The notes: a model not told the origin generated them from the letters alone. 64,000 nt of DNA from Bradyrhizobium sp. ISRA430 (GCF_029909975.1 NZ_CP094516.1:6138001-6202000); one strand, 5' to 3'. Positions 44,022-53,437 are shown, numbered from the stretch's first letter. Made by a program: numbers and translations.

Positions 44022-44459
44022 CTACTCCGGCCCCTTCAAAATCTTGAACACACCATTCGCCATCACGATGCAGCGGTCGTCGACCGTCACTTCGGTGCTC
44101 ATGAAGATGAGGCTGCGCGTGGTGCGCACCACGCGGGGGCGGGAGATCAGGATGTCGCCGATCTTGCCGGCCTCGACGAAATGCGTGTCGAGCTGCACCG
44201 TCGCCATGTACTGCTTGCCGGTCTCGTAGCGGGCCGTCATGCCGCAGGTGCGGTCGGCGAAGGTCATCATCACGCCGCCCTGGACCATGCCGCGGCGATT
44301 GTGGTGCTTGTCCTCCGTGGCCAGCGCGAACTCATAGTGGCCGTCGACCTTGCGCTCCCATAGCGGACCGATCAGGTGCATGAAGCCGGTGGTCTCGACG
44401 GTGGTCCAGCCGTCGTGCTTCAGCCTTGCGGCGGTCTTGTCGATCATGCCGGCGTCCAT
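44022..44459 (-). CDS. PaaI-like hot-dog thioesterase
   Basis: This protein of about 145 residues has the hot-dog fold motif HNRRGMVQGGVMMTFADRTC, equivalent to the PaaI/YbgC HGG-D region, then QLDTHFVEAGKIGDI. It hydrolyses acyl-CoA, probably aromatic or medium-chain. Start choice between 44459, 44489 and a TTG at 44513 is uncertain because no site is clearly best. It is divergent from the Nudix gene at 44519. Confidence 0.8.
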   Translation of the reverse strand: MDAGMIDKTAARLKHDGWTTVETTGFMHLIGPLWERKVDGHYEFALATEDKHHNRRGMVQGGVMMTFADRTCGMTARYETGKQYMATVQLDTHFVEAGKIGDILISRPRVVRTTRSLIFMSTEVTVDDRCIVMANGVFKILKGPE

Positions 44460-44518
44460 TTCCCCGAGGGCATTGCGAGCGCATTTCATCGGGGCCGGAC
44501 CTGGTGTAGTCAAGCACC

Positions 44519-45145
44519 ATGAGACCCTTCGATGATGCCACCAGGCGGAATATCGCGGCCGCCTGCGCCGCTTTCACGCGCCTGCCGGAGAATGGCGAGG
44601 CCTCAGTGCTGAAGCGCGCGGCGGTGGTCGTCGCGCTGACGAGAGCGCGCGAGGGCGGCGAGACCGCGTTCCTGCTGACACGGCGCGCATCACACCTGCG
44701 CGCGCATCGCGGCCAGTGGGCGCTGCCGGGTGGACGCTGCGACGCCGGCGAGACGCCGGTCGAAGCGGCGCTGCGCGAGCTCGACGAAGAGCTGAACCTC
44801 AAGCTCGGGGTGGGTGAGGTGCTCGGCCTGCTCGACGACTATCCGACCCGCTCGGGCTATCTGATCACGCCGGTCGTGGTCTGGGCTGCCGACGGTGCCG
44901 CGATCAGGCCGAATCCGGGTGAAGTCGCCTCAGTGCATCGCATCGCGCTCGCGACGATCGAGCGCGCGGAGGCCTTCGACTTCGTCGCAATTCCCGAAAG
45001 CACGCGCCGCGTGATCCGCTTCCATCAGCAGGAGAGGCTGATCCACGCGCCGACCGCGGCCCTGATCTATCAGTTCCGCGAGGTGCTGGCCGGGCGCCAG
45101 ACCCGCGTCACCGATCTGGAACAGCCGGTATTCGCCTGGAAGTGA
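44519..45145 (+). CDS. Nudix hydrolase, CoA pyrophosphatase-like
   Basis: This 208-residue protein has the full Nudix box GRCDAGETPVEAALRELDEE and an upstream RRASHLRAHRGQWALPGG segment resembling the CoA-pyrophosphatase signature. It cleaves CoA or related nucleotides to phosphopantetheine and 3',5'-ADP. The start lies close to the divergent thioesterase, so both may share a control region. Confidence 0.85.
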   Translation: MRPFDDATRRNIAAACAAFTRLPENGEASVLKRAAVVVALTRAREGGETAFLLTRRASHLRAHRGQWALPGGRCDAGETPVEAALRELDEELNLKLGVGEVLGLLDDYPTRSGYLITPVVVWAADGAAIRPNPGEVASVHRIALATIERAEAFDFVAIPESTRRVIRFHQQERLIHAPTAALIYQFREVLAGRQTRVTDLEQPVFAWK

Positions 45146-45200
45146 CGATGGTAAACGGCGCGTTAACGTGACGGTTACCGGAGGCTTGCTACAAGGAAGC

Positions 45201-46391
45201 ATGCATCACATCCCGATTCGACGTGTCTTGAGGCTGGTTCCATTCGCGCTCGTCCTGCTTGCGCCCGCAGCGCCTGCCCAGGATTCGGCCGCGCTGCCGC
45301 CAGCCGTCAGCAATGCCATGGCGCAAGCCTCGCCGCAGGCGATCGCCGAATATCGCCGCAAGCTCGCAGAGTATCTGGAGGCGCGCGCCGCCTTCGACGC
45401 CGAGGCCGGCGCCTATTGGAGCCAGATCGCCGAGAAGCGGCGCACCCGTAACGCCAAGCGTCGCAGCGGTCAGCAGGTGACGCTTGATGACTATGTGCTG
45501 GAGCATCCGCCGCTCTATACCGGGCCGAAGCGGCCAGTGAACCCGGAGCCGGAGGAGGCGCCGGAGCGCCCCGCCCGAAAGCCGATTCCCGTGGTTGCCG
45601 ATTTCCTGCGCGCGGCGCAGGAGCAATATCAGTTCACGCCGCAGCGTCCCGCCTCCGAGATCGAGTTCAAGCGCGCTTATGCCCGCTACGCGCTCGCCTC
45701 AGGGCTTACGCGCGAGCAGGCGGTGCGGGTCTATTCGTTCGAGACCGGCGGCACCGGCAGTTACGACGTGCAATCGGGAATTGAACATGGCGGCAAGCGC
45801 GCAATCTCGACCGCGGTCGGCTACAACCAGTTGCTGACGACCAACAGCGTCGAGCTGCTGGCCGAGCAGGGCCACGAATTCATCCGTGCGCTCGGTGAGA
45901 AGGTGGCGCAGAGCTCGGGGCCGGCGCGCAAAGCGCTGGAGTACAAGCTCAGCGTCCTGAAGCGCATGGTGGCATACGCGAAGTCGGTGCCCGACACCTG
46001 GTCGGAGCACGAGAAGATCGGCAACACCGCGCAGGGCTGGGCCATGCATGCGATGGTGCTCGACATCGATGTCGGGCCGATGCTGCAGACCCACAAGCTG
46101 TTGACCTCGGTGCTGTTCGCCCGGGCCAAGGGCTACACCCGTCCGCTCACCGCCGCCGAGCTCGAGATGATGAACCTCACCGGCGACGGCACCGGGCTCG
46201 ACATGGTGACGATGCCTTTGGCGATGCGCGGGCAGGTGCCGACCTCGAACTTCTTCCAGCGCGGCGGCTACGAGCGCAACCCGGTCGCGATCCGGCACAA
46301 TACGGTGGCAAAGCTGCTCGCGGTGACGGATGCGCGGATGGACAGCAACAGCAGCAATGCCGGTGCGCGGGAATTGGCGGGGGTGTTCTAG
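45201..46391 (+). CDS. Exported protein with lysozyme/transglycosylase-like segment
   Basis: I chose ATG 45201 (AAGGAAG just upstream), giving 396 residues with leader LRLVPFALVLLAPAAPAQ. After a coiled N-terminal part (IAEYRRKLAEYLEARAAFDA) and a Pro-rich linker, the domain at about 175-300 has VYSFETGGTGSYDVQSGIEH, GKRAISTAVGYNQLL. The Glu with Gly and GYNQL pattern recalls lysozyme-like glycan hydrolases. This is a resemblance by eye, not an established family. Confidence 0.6.
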   Translation: MHHIPIRRVLRLVPFALVLLAPAAPAQDSAALPPAVSNAMAQASPQAIAEYRRKLAEYLEARAAFDAEAGAYWSQIAEKRRTRNAKRRSGQQVTLDDYVLEHPPLYTGPKRPVNPEPEEAPERPARKPIPVVADFLRAAQEQYQFTPQRPASEIEFKRAYARYALASGLTREQAVRVYSFETGGTGSYDVQSGIEHGGKRAISTAVGYNQLLTTNSVELLAEQGHEFIRALGEKVAQSSGPARKALEYKLSVLKRMVAYAKSVPDTWSEHEKIGNTAQGWAMHAMVLDIDVGPMLQTHKLLTSVLFARAKGYTRPLTAAELEMMNLTGDGTGLDMVTMPLAMRGQVPTSNFFQRGGYERNPVAIRHNTVAKLLAVTDARMDSNSSNAGARELAGVF

Positions 46392-46761
46392 CCATTCGCG
46401 AGCTGCCGTAGGGTTGCGTTAGCCAACGGGTCCGCGCGAAGCGCGGCCCGATGACAGGCTCCGCGTAACCCACCAAGCATGTCTCCGCGAAAGCTAAAGC
46501 GGTGGGTTACGCCAGCGGACTGCGCTTCGCGCAGCCGCGGGGCTAACCCACCCAACGATTGCCTGTCATGCCCCGGCTTGCCGCCTTCGCTGAAGCTTTG
46601 GCGGCCGAGCACCCTTGTGGCCCGGCGTAGCCTTGGCGGAGCCGGGACCGGGGCATCCAGTACGCCGCGGCTTCTCCCTATCCCATCGCTGTCTCTGGAA
46701 TACTGGATCACCCGCTTTCGCGGGCGATGACACCGAGTGTGTGCGGCGGTCGCGCCGCCCC
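46392..46761. other. Repeat-filled intergenic region
   Basis: No gene is supported. It contains a hairpin at 46501-46552 (GGTGGGTTA ... TAACCCACC with an inner TGCGCTTCGCGCA) and related sequence just before it (46405-46473), then an inverted copy of composite repeat family A at 46634-46733. Confidence 0.7.
46634..46733. repeat. Composite intergenic repeat (family A), copy 2, inverted
   Basis: CCAGTACGCCGCGGCTTCTCC and CTCTGGAATACTGGAT are the reverse complement of the centre of the copies at 43806 and 59941, followed by ATCACCCGCTTTCGCGGGCGA. Confidence 0.7.
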
Positions 46762-47064
46762 TTACTGATCCGGCCCGAACTTGAACCGGCCGTCGCCTTC
46801 GAGATAGGGGCCGGTGCGCATGTAGAGCTGGCCGTTGTGGCCGATGAAGAACAGCGTGCCCCTCGGCACCTTCTTGGCGCCCTTCAAGAGCTCCCCGGCA
46901 TTGCTGGTGCCCATCTTGTAGGAAAAGGTCTTGCCCTCCTTGTCATAGGCATAGCCCATGTCGGGCTTGAGCTCCCACGGCGTCGCCGCTGTCTGCGCGA
47001 GCGCCGGCGCGGCGAGCGTGCCGAGCAAGGCTGCGATTGCAATTGCCTTCGTTGAAAATGCCAT
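46762..47064 (-). CDS. Small exported hypothetical protein
   Basis: I chose ATG 47064 (GGGGAGGA upstream), giving 100 residues with signal STKAIAIAALLGTLAAPALAQ. The mature part, about 75 residues, contains WELKPDMGYAYDKEGKTFSY and RGTLFFIGHNGQLYMRTGPY. Beta-rich and unassigned. It is conserved in style with other rhizobial secreted proteins. Confidence 0.7.
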   Translation of the reverse strand: MAFSTKAIAIAALLGTLAAPALAQTAATPWELKPDMGYAYDKEGKTFSYKMGTSNAGELLKGAKKVPRGTLFFIGHNGQLYMRTGPYLEGDGRFKFGPDQ

Positions 47065-47261
47065 CTTCCATCCTCCCCTTGAATCGGGGCGAGCAGGCTT
47101 GAACAAATCACGAACGGCGTTTCCGGGTCAATCCGCCATCGGCACAGCGGTGCATCACGTCTTGCCCAGCAGTTTGTGATTTTCCCTTCGTCCCCGCGCG
47201 ACTATGTTCCGCTTTCCGTTTAGAACGCAACTCGACAAAAAATTTGGTGGGGATGATTCGG

Positions 47262-47741
47262 ATGCGTCATGTCATTAAAATCTGCTCGGCTGCAGCGCTG
47301 TCGCTGGTGACGTTTGCGCCGGTGGCCAGTGCCGATGATTACCAGCTCAGCCACAACCAGAGGATTTCGTGCAGCCGCGGCCTTGCCCCAGGCAAGCTCA
47401 ACACCGCGACCTGCAAGTCCTACACCTACCTCTTCAACACCAAGACCTCGGAATATTTCCGCTGCCAGGTCTCGCTGGCACTGACCCGCGACAACAAGGA
47501 AGTGATCAACGTGCAGACCGACGGCGGCTGCACCAAGAAGCCGCGTATCTTCGAGGCCGACGGCCGTTATGATTTCGACGCGACCGAGACCGAGCCGCCG
47601 AACACCAACTCGTTCTTCGGGCCCGGCGGCTATTCGGTCTGGGCCGCCGACGTCACCGCGCAGAAAATCCGCGGCTGCATCATCATCTCCTCCGGCCTCG
47701 GCTCCGATATCTCCAAGTGCCTGGACATGACCTTCCAGTAA
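47262..47741 (+). CDS. Exported hypothetical protein with disulfides
   Basis: I chose ATG 47262 (GGGGA 8 bp upstream), giving 159 residues with leader VIKICSAAALSLVTFAPVAS. Six cysteines (ISCSRG, ATCKSY, FRCQVS, GGCTKKP, GCIIIS, KCLDM) could form three disulfides. No family recognised. It stands alone between two unrelated genes. Confidence 0.7.
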   Translation: MRHVIKICSAAALSLVTFAPVASADDYQLSHNQRISCSRGLAPGKLNTATCKSYTYLFNTKTSEYFRCQVSLALTRDNKEVINVQTDGGCTKKPRIFEADGRYDFDATETEPPNTNSFFGPGGYSVWAADVTAQKIRGCIIISSGLGSDISKCLDMTFQ

Positions 47742-47998
47742 GATCTGCCAGTAACGATGGTGCACGCCGAACCTGAGACGTTCGGGCGCGCCTCTTACGG
47801 GCCGGCTGCGCCACGTCGCCGCACCCCGGCAAAAGCGCGACGAGATTGATCACCTCTCCCTACACGAGAGGTGATCCACGCCCGGGGTTCGGTTCCCCAA
47901 AAACAGCCGCTTCCCGCAGCCCTGTTTTGCCTTTTGGATGGGTTGACCCGCTTCTCCCGTCCGGCCAATTTCGCCGCCGTTTGGGGAGTTCAAATATC

Positions 47999-48946
47999 AT
48001 GAAATTGAAGTTTTTCGGCGTGGCCGCGGCTCTTGCTCTGGCGGCGTCGGCACCTAGCGCGCATGCGCAGTCGTTCATCAACGTCCTGACCGGCGGCACC
48101 TCCGGCGTTTACTATCCGCTCGGGGTCGCGATCGGGAAGATCTACGGCGACAAGATTCCGAACGTGAAGACGCAGGTGCAAGCCACCAAGGCGTCGGTCG
48201 AAAATCTCATCCTGCTGCAGCAGGGCCGCGGCGAGCTGGCGTTCACGCTGGGTGACTCGCTCAAGGCCGCCTGGGAAGGCGACGAGGAAGCCGGGTTCAA
48301 GAACAAGCTCGACAAGCTGCGCACGATCGGCGCGATCTATCCGAACTACATCCAGATCGTCGCCACCGCCGACTCCGGCATCAAGACGCTGGCGGACCTC
48401 AAGGGCAAGAGCCTGTCGGTCGGCGCGCCGAAATCCGGAACCGAGCTCAATTCGCGCGCGATCCTCGCCGCCGCCGGCATGAGCTACAAGGATCTCGGCA
48501 AGGTGGAGTATCTGCCCTTCGCCGAATCCGTCGACCTCATGAAGAACCGGCAACTCAATGCGACGCTGCAATCGGCCGGCCTCGGCGTCGCCTCGCTGAA
48601 GGATCTCTCCACGTCGAGCCCGATCACGGTGGTGGCGGTGCCGAAGGAGACCGTCGACAAGATCGGTCCGCCCTTCATCTCGACGATCATTCCCGCCAAC
48701 ACCTATACCGGCCAGGACAAGGACGTGCCGACTGCGGCCGTGGTCAATTATCTCGTGACCAGCTCGGCGGTTTCGGATGATCTCGCCTATCAGATGACCA
48801 AGCTGGTCTATGAGTCGCTGCCGGAACTCGCCAACGCGCATGCGGCCGGCAAGGAGATCAAGCTCGAAACGGCCGCCAGCGGCAGCCCGGTTCCGCTCCA
48901 CCCCGGCGCGATCCGCTATTACAAGGAAAAGGGGCTGATCAAGTAG
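47999..48946 (+). CDS. TAXI-type TRAP solute-binding protein
   Basis: This 315-residue protein has leader LKFFGVAAALALAASAPSAH and the TAXI motif INVLTGGTSGVYYPLGVAIG. Further family segments are VQATKASVENLILLQQGRGE and GAPKSGTELNSRAILAAAG. TAXI proteins feed ion-gradient-driven TRAP permeases, usually with dicarboxylates or glutamate. The fused permease gene follows 179 bp later. Confidence 0.92.
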   Translation: MKLKFFGVAAALALAASAPSAHAQSFINVLTGGTSGVYYPLGVAIGKIYGDKIPNVKTQVQATKASVENLILLQQGRGELAFTLGDSLKAAWEGDEEAGFKNKLDKLRTIGAIYPNYIQIVATADSGIKTLADLKGKSLSVGAPKSGTELNSRAILAAAGMSYKDLGKVEYLPFAESVDLMKNRQLNATLQSAGLGVASLKDLSTSSPITVVAVPKETVDKIGPPFISTIIPANTYTGQDKDVPTAAVVNYLVTSSAVSDDLAYQMTKLVYESLPELANAHAAGKEIKLETAASGSPVPLHPGAIRYYKEKGLIK

Positions 48947-48961
48947 GCTCTATCCGTCGAC

Positions 48962-49064
48962 GTCATGCCCGGGCAGAAGCGCGTCTTCGCGCAGATGTCC
49001 CGGGCATGAACGTTCTTGGAAGCACCGTAAGCCGTGGATGGCCGGGACAAGCCCGGCCATGACG
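48962..49064. repeat. Intergenic repeat before the TRAP permease
   Basis: GTCATGCCCGGGCAGAAGCG with TCCCGGGCATGA forms a first hairpin. GGCCGGGACAAGCCCGGCCA forms a second and ends GACGG. It lies between the binding protein and its permease and may attenuate or process the transcript. Confidence 0.65.
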
Positions 49065-49125
49065 GTGTGGTGAGCGGGAGCTCAATGTTATAAGCGCCAC
49101 GGATGATGGGCGCGGGGACATATCG

Positions 49126-51234
49126 ATGTTGCAGGCAGAGGGCGCGGAAGCGCCCATCAAGGTTGAATTCGACAATTTCGAGCACGGCTTTCCGGAAGGG
49201 TTCGGCCCGGGCTGGTGGGGCAATCTCGCCTACTGGATCGGGATCGCCTTTGCCTGCTTCCAGCTCTATGTCGCCGCCTTCAACTACCTGCCGAGCCAGG
49301 TGGTGCGTGGCGTCCATGTCGGCTTCCTGCTGCTGCTCACCTTCGGCCTGATCGCCAATTTCACCGCGAAGAGCGATCTGGGCCGCGCCTTCGGCTGGCT
49401 GATCGGCGGCGCCGGCTTTCTCTGCGGTCTCTATCAATGGATCTTCTATGCCGACCTGATCGCGCGCGACGGCGATCCGACGCGGCTTGATCTCGCGGTC
49501 GGCACGCTGCTCGCGGTGCTGATCTTCGAGGGCACGCGGCGTCTTATGGGCGCGGCGCTGCCGCTGATGTGCGGCGCCTGTCTGGTCTACTGGTTCTTCG
49601 GCCAGTACCTGCCGTCGCCGCTCAACCATCGCGGCTACGACTTCGACCAGATCGTCACGCATTTGTCCTTCGGCACCGAAGGCTTTTACGGCGTGCCGAT
49701 CTACGTCTCGGCGACCTACATCTTCCTGTTCATCCTGTTCGGCTCGTTCCTGGAGCGCGCCGGCATGATCCAGCTCTTCACCGACGTCTCGCTCGGCCTG
49801 TTCGGGCGCACCCGCGGCGGTCCGGCGAAGGTCGCCGTGTTCGCCTCGGGCATGATGGGCACGATCTCCGGCTCGGGCGTCGCCAACGTCGTCACCGTCG
49901 GCCAGTTCACGATTCCGCTGATGATCAAGTTCGGCTACCGCCGCGCCTTCGCGGCCGGTGTCGAGGCCACGGCCTCGATGGGCGGACAGATCATGCCGCC
50001 GGTGATGGGCGCGGTCGCCTTCATCATGGCGGAGACGCTCGGCGTCGCATACTCGGAGATCGTCAAAGCCGCCGCGATCCCCGCCGTCCTCTATTTCGCC
50101 TCCGCCTTCTGGATGGTGCATCTGGAGGCCGGCAAGCATGGCCTCACCGGCATGAAGCGCTCGGAGATTCCGAGCGCCTGGAAGGCGCTGGTGACGCGCT
50201 GGTATCTCGTGCTGCCGCTCGCCGCCCTCGTCTATATGCTGTTCGAGGGCTTTACGCCGCTCTACGCCGGCAGCATGGGCCTCGCGCTGACGGTGGCGTT
50301 GATCCTGGGCGCCAGCATCACGGCGGGTCTCCCGGTCACGGCCATCCGCTACATCTTCTGGATCGGCCTCGCGCTCGTCGTCGCCGCGCTCTCGCGCGAC
50401 GGCCTGCAGATCGTGCCGGTCGCCAGCGTCGTCGTCGCGCTGATCGTGATCACCGCCTTCGTTCGCGGCGGCGTTGCGGCCTTGCGTGCCTGCCGCAACT
50501 CGCTGGCCGAGAGCGCGAAATCCGCCATCACCGTCGGCATGGCCTGCGCCATCGTTGGCGTCATCATCGGCATGATGTCGCAGACCGGCGTCGGCACCAT
50601 CTTCGGCGGCTGGGTGATCGGGCTTGGCGAGAAGAGCCTGTTCCTGGCGCTGATCATGACCATGCTGCTGTCGATCCTGCTCGGCACTGGCATTCCGACG
50701 ATCCCGACCTACATCATCACCGCTGCGCTCGCCGCCCCCGCGCTCGCCAAACTTGGCGTGCCACTGATCGCGAGCCACATGTTCGCCTTCTACTACGGCA
50801 TCATGGCTGATCTCTCGCCTCCGGTCGCGCTGGCCGCGCTTGCGGCGGCGCCGATCGCGAAGGAGAATCCCGACAAGATCGGCTGGGAAGCGATGCGCAT
50901 TGCGCTCGCCGGCTACGTCATTCCCTTCATCTTCGTCTATTCGCCCGCCCTGATGTTGCAGGCCGGCGATCCCATGGCCGCAAAGCTCGGCTTCTACGGC
51001 GCGGTGGCGCTCGCCAGCTTCAAGGCGCTGGTGTCGATCGCGCTGTTCGGGATGGTCGCGATCGGCTTCCTGTACACGCGGCTGACCTTGATCGAACGTC
51101 TGGTCGCGCTCGGCGCCGCGCTTTGCCTGCTCGGCGACTTCCCGTTCAGCGACACTGCGGGCTTCGTGCTCTGTGCTGCCCTCGTGCTGTGGCAATGGCG
51201 GCAGCGCCCACCGGCAGCGATCGAGGCGGTGTGA
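49126..51234 (+). CDS. TRAP transporter permease, 4TM/12TM fusion
   Basis: This 702-residue protein fuses the small DctQ-like subunit (helices before residue 150) and the large DctM-like subunit. Conserved features include FASGMMGTISGSGVANVVTVGQ-type sequence near residues 243-263, GGQIMPPVMGAVAFIMAETL and a later GTGIPTIPTYIITAALAAPAL. It is typical of TAXI-associated TRAP systems. It forms an operon with the SBP at 47999 and the DUF1850 gene that overlaps its end. Confidence 0.93.
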   Translation: MLQAEGAEAPIKVEFDNFEHGFPEGFGPGWWGNLAYWIGIAFACFQLYVAAFNYLPSQVVRGVHVGFLLLLTFGLIANFTAKSDLGRAFGWLIGGAGFLCGLYQWIFYADLIARDGDPTRLDLAVGTLLAVLIFEGTRRLMGAALPLMCGACLVYWFFGQYLPSPLNHRGYDFDQIVTHLSFGTEGFYGVPIYVSATYIFLFILFGSFLERAGMIQLFTDVSLGLFGRTRGGPAKVAVFASGMMGTISGSGVANVVTVGQFTIPLMIKFGYRRAFAAGVEATASMGGQIMPPVMGAVAFIMAETLGVAYSEIVKAAAIPAVLYFASAFWMVHLEAGKHGLTGMKRSEIPSAWKALVTRWYLVLPLAALVYMLFEGFTPLYAGSMGLALTVALILGASITAGLPVTAIRYIFWIGLALVVAALSRDGLQIVPVASVVVALIVITAFVRGGVAALRACRNSLAESAKSAITVGMACAIVGVIIGMMSQTGVGTIFGGWVIGLGEKSLFLALIMTMLLSILLGTGIPTIPTYIITAALAAPALAKLGVPLIASHMFAFYYGIMADLSPPVALAALAAAPIAKENPDKIGWEAMRIALAGYVIPFIFVYSPALMLQAGDPMAAKLGFYGAVALASFKALVSIALFGMVAIGFLYTRLTLIERLVALGAALCLLGDFPFSDTAGFVLCAALVLWQWRQRPPAAIEAV

Positions 51235-51608
51235 GCCTCTGCTTCGCCACGGCGGCAGGTGTGAAGGCGCTGGCGCTTACCGCCTTCACGCTGGTCTGGA
51301 CGCATTCGATCGCGAAGGTCGACTGGCAGGAGGACTGGCGCGTCACCGCCGCCGGCCTCGAACTGGTGCAGGCGAGGGTGAAAGGTACGGGCCCCGGCAT
51401 GGAGCCGCCGCCGGATGCGCGGCTCGTTGACGGCTGGTTTCAATGGCAGCCGAAACGCGCACCCGTGCAGGAAGTCGTGCTCGGCAATTCCGGCGCGGCC
51501 GGCGAATGGCGCTTGTGCCATGACGGCGCTTGCCGGACATTGTCGGAGATCATCGGTCATCCGATCGGTGCTAACGTCACCAAGATGAAGATCTGCAACG
51601 ATCCGTAG
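51231..51608 (+). CDS. DUF1850 protein of the TRAP operon
   Basis: This protein of about 125 residues (GTG 51231, overlapping the permease stop as GTGA) has an N-terminal hydrophobic stretch (AAGVKALALTAFTLVWTHSI), then VDWQEDWRVTA and VDGWFQWQPK, consistent with DUF1850, which frequently follows TAXI-TRAP permease genes. Function unknown. An earlier ATG at 51195 is possible. Confidence 0.78.
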   Translation: MSLCFATAAGVKALALTAFTLVWTHSIAKVDWQEDWRVTAAGLELVQARVKGTGPGMEPPPDARLVDGWFQWQPKRAPVQEVVLGNSGAAGEWRLCHDGACRTLSEIIGHPIGANVTKMKICNDP

Positions 51609-51639
51609 CCCGGATTACGCTGCGCTCCGTCCGGGCTAC
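51605..51639. repeat. Short palindromic repeat
   Basis: GTAGCCCGGATTACGCTGCG and CTCCGTCCGGGCTAC form a 35-bp hairpin at the stop of DUF1850. A related hairpin is at 38920-38955. It could end the TRAP transcript. Confidence 0.65.
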
Positions 51640-51665
51640 AATCACAACAACAAGGAGAAACGCGA

Positions 51666-52472
51666 ATGGATCGGCTCAAAGGCAAGGTTGCGATGGTGGT
51701 GGGGGCCGGCTCGATCGGACCCGGCTGGGGCAACGGCAAGGCGACCGCCGTGACCTTTGCGCGCGAGGGCGCGCAGGTGTTTTGCGTCGATCGCAACGGC
51801 GGCGCCGCCGAAGAGACCGCGAAGATCATCGTGGACGAGGGCGGCAAGGCTACCGCGTTCACCGCCGACGTCGCACGCGCGAGCGAGATCGAGGCGATGG
51901 TCGCGGCCTGCCTCAAGGCTTACGGCCGCATCGACGTGCTCGACAACAATGTCGGCATTGCCGAGATGGGCAGCGTGGTCGAGGTGACCGAGGAGAGCTG
52001 GGACCGCGTCTTCAGCGTCAACCTCAAGAGCGCTTATTTCGCCATGAAGCACGTGATCCCCGTGATGGTGAAGCAGGGCGGCGGCTCGATCATCAACATC
52101 TCCTCGATCGCCTCGATCCGCCACATGGGCATCTCCTACGTCACCTACGGCACCTCGAAGGCGGCGATGAACCAGATGACCCGCACCACCGCGATCGAGT
52201 TCGCGCGCCACCATGTGCGCGTCAATGCGATCCTGCCCGGCCTGATGAAGACGCCGATGGTCGCCCATTCCGCCGGCCTCGCCGCCAGCTACGCCAAGGG
52301 CGACGTCGAAGCGATGTGGCGCGCCCGCGACGCCCAGGTGCCGATGGGCCATATGGGCGACGCCTGGGACGTCGCCAACGCCGCGCTGTTCCTGGCCTCG
52401 GACGAGTCGAAATATGTGACGGGGATCGAGCTGGTGGTCGACGGAGGGATCACCTGCAAGGCGGGGGCGTAG
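51666..52472 (+). CDS. Short-chain dehydrogenase/reductase
   Basis: This 268-residue SDR has GKVAMVVGAGSIGPGWGNGK, LDNNVG, the catalytic Ser in NISSIASI and Tyr/Lys in YVTYGTSKAAMNQMT. It oxidises or reduces an alcohol/carbonyl with NAD(P). It starts 57 bp after the DUF1850 gene, so it may be co-transcribed, but a hairpin lies between. Confidence 0.9.
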   Translation: MDRLKGKVAMVVGAGSIGPGWGNGKATAVTFAREGAQVFCVDRNGGAAEETAKIIVDEGGKATAFTADVARASEIEAMVAACLKAYGRIDVLDNNVGIAEMGSVVEVTEESWDRVFSVNLKSAYFAMKHVIPVMVKQGGGSIINISSIASIRHMGISYVTYGTSKAAMNQMTRTTAIEFARHHVRVNAILPGLMKTPMVAHSAGLAASYAKGDVEAMWRARDAQVPMGHMGDAWDVANAALFLASDESKYVTGIELVVDGGITCKAGA

Positions 52473-52490
52473 ACGGCGCCGCACATTCTA

Positions 52491-52651
52491 TCGTCGTCCC
52501 GGGGCGCGCGTAGCGCGAGCCCGGGACCCATGACCCCAAGGAGCAGTTGTGGCGCGAGCTGACAACTACGAGTCTTCACCAAACCACGTCCTGTGGTTAT
52601 GGGGGGTCCCGGATCGGCGCTCCGCTTCGCTGCGCTTGTCCGGGACGACAG
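52491..52651. repeat. Inverted intergenic repeats
   Basis: CGTCGTCCCGGGGCGCGCGTAG with CGGGACC at 52491-52528 and GGTCCCGGATCGGCGCTCCG with GTCCGGGACGACAG at 52605-52651 form two hairpins facing each other. No gene is present. Confidence 0.65.
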
Positions 52652-52666
52652 CGGATTGCTTGCCGC

Positions 52667-53437
52667 CTACTGCGCCAGCGCCAGAATCCCGCCGGCGAAC
52701 GCGTGCCACGCTGTGCTTTCGCTGACCGGCCAGTTCAGCACCTTCACCGCCAGCAGCGCGAGCGTGCCGTAGATGTAGACCGGATGCACGCGGCCCTCGC
52801 TGCGCCAGTCGCGCACCATCGCGACGACGAGCAGGAGCGAGGCAACGACCGCCGGCGCGATGGTGACCGGCACCGGCGGCGGGCCGGGCGGTCCGGGTGG
52901 TGCTAGGAACGTGAGGAACCAGCGCGCGATCGCGGCATCGAGGATCGAGACCGCGGCGAGCAGCATCAACCGTTTGTGAATCTCCGGCTTGCGCGTGTTC
53001 ATGATCGCCAGCACGAAGACCACGGCGAAGAACGCGATCCCGCTCATCGGCACGATTGAGAAGGCGATGCCGGCCTCTCGCTGCCCGAGGGCGGCCGAGT
53101 GCTGCATCACATGCACCGAGGCGAGAAAGCCGAAGATCGTCATTGCGGTGGCAAGCGAGACGCCGGCAATGCCGAGCGAACGGTGGTTGACCACGCGGCC
53201 AGATGCCGCGAGCCAGGTCTGGAGCACGAAATAGAGCGACCAGGTGAAGAACAACAGGCCGTGGAAATGAATCACCGGGCTTGCGGTAAAAGTCCGGTGA
53301 GCGAGCGGCACCCAATAGGTTGGTGCGAAGCCGAGAAAGGCGGTGGCCGCGCAGGCCAGGGCCATGTGGAAATAAAAATATCGCGCAGGCGACGCAACGC
53401 GCGTGCGTGCGCGACGATCATCAGTCAAGGTTGTCAT
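52667..53437 (-). CDS. Integral membrane protein of unknown function
   Basis: This 256-residue protein has about seven hydrophobic helices. VIHFHGLLFFTWSLYFVLQT and NHRSLGIAGVSLATAMTIFG contain conserved-looking His and Asn residues, as in heme- or quinone-associated membrane proteins, and EIHKRLMLLAAVSILDAAIA follows. A Pro/Gly-rich loop (LAPPGPPGPPPVP) separates the last helices. Not assigned. Confidence 0.7.
   Translation of the reverse strand: MTTLTDDRRARTRVASPARYFYFHMALACAATAFLGFAPTYWVPLAHRTFTASPVIHFHGLLFFTWSLYFVLQTWLAASGRVVNHRSLGIAGVSLATAMTIFGFLASVHVMQHSAALGQREAGIAFSIVPMSGIAFFAVVFVLAIMNTRKPEIHKRLMLLAAVSILDAAIARWFLTFLAPPGPPGPPPVPVTIAPAVVASLLLVVAMVRDWRSEGRVHPVYIYGTLALLAVKVLNWPVSESTAWHAFAGGILALAQ

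Noticed and set aside
48919..51195. 758-codon open frame opposite the TRAP permease
   Set aside because: Antisense to a clear TRAP permease gene, with charged low-complexity sequence and no family motif.
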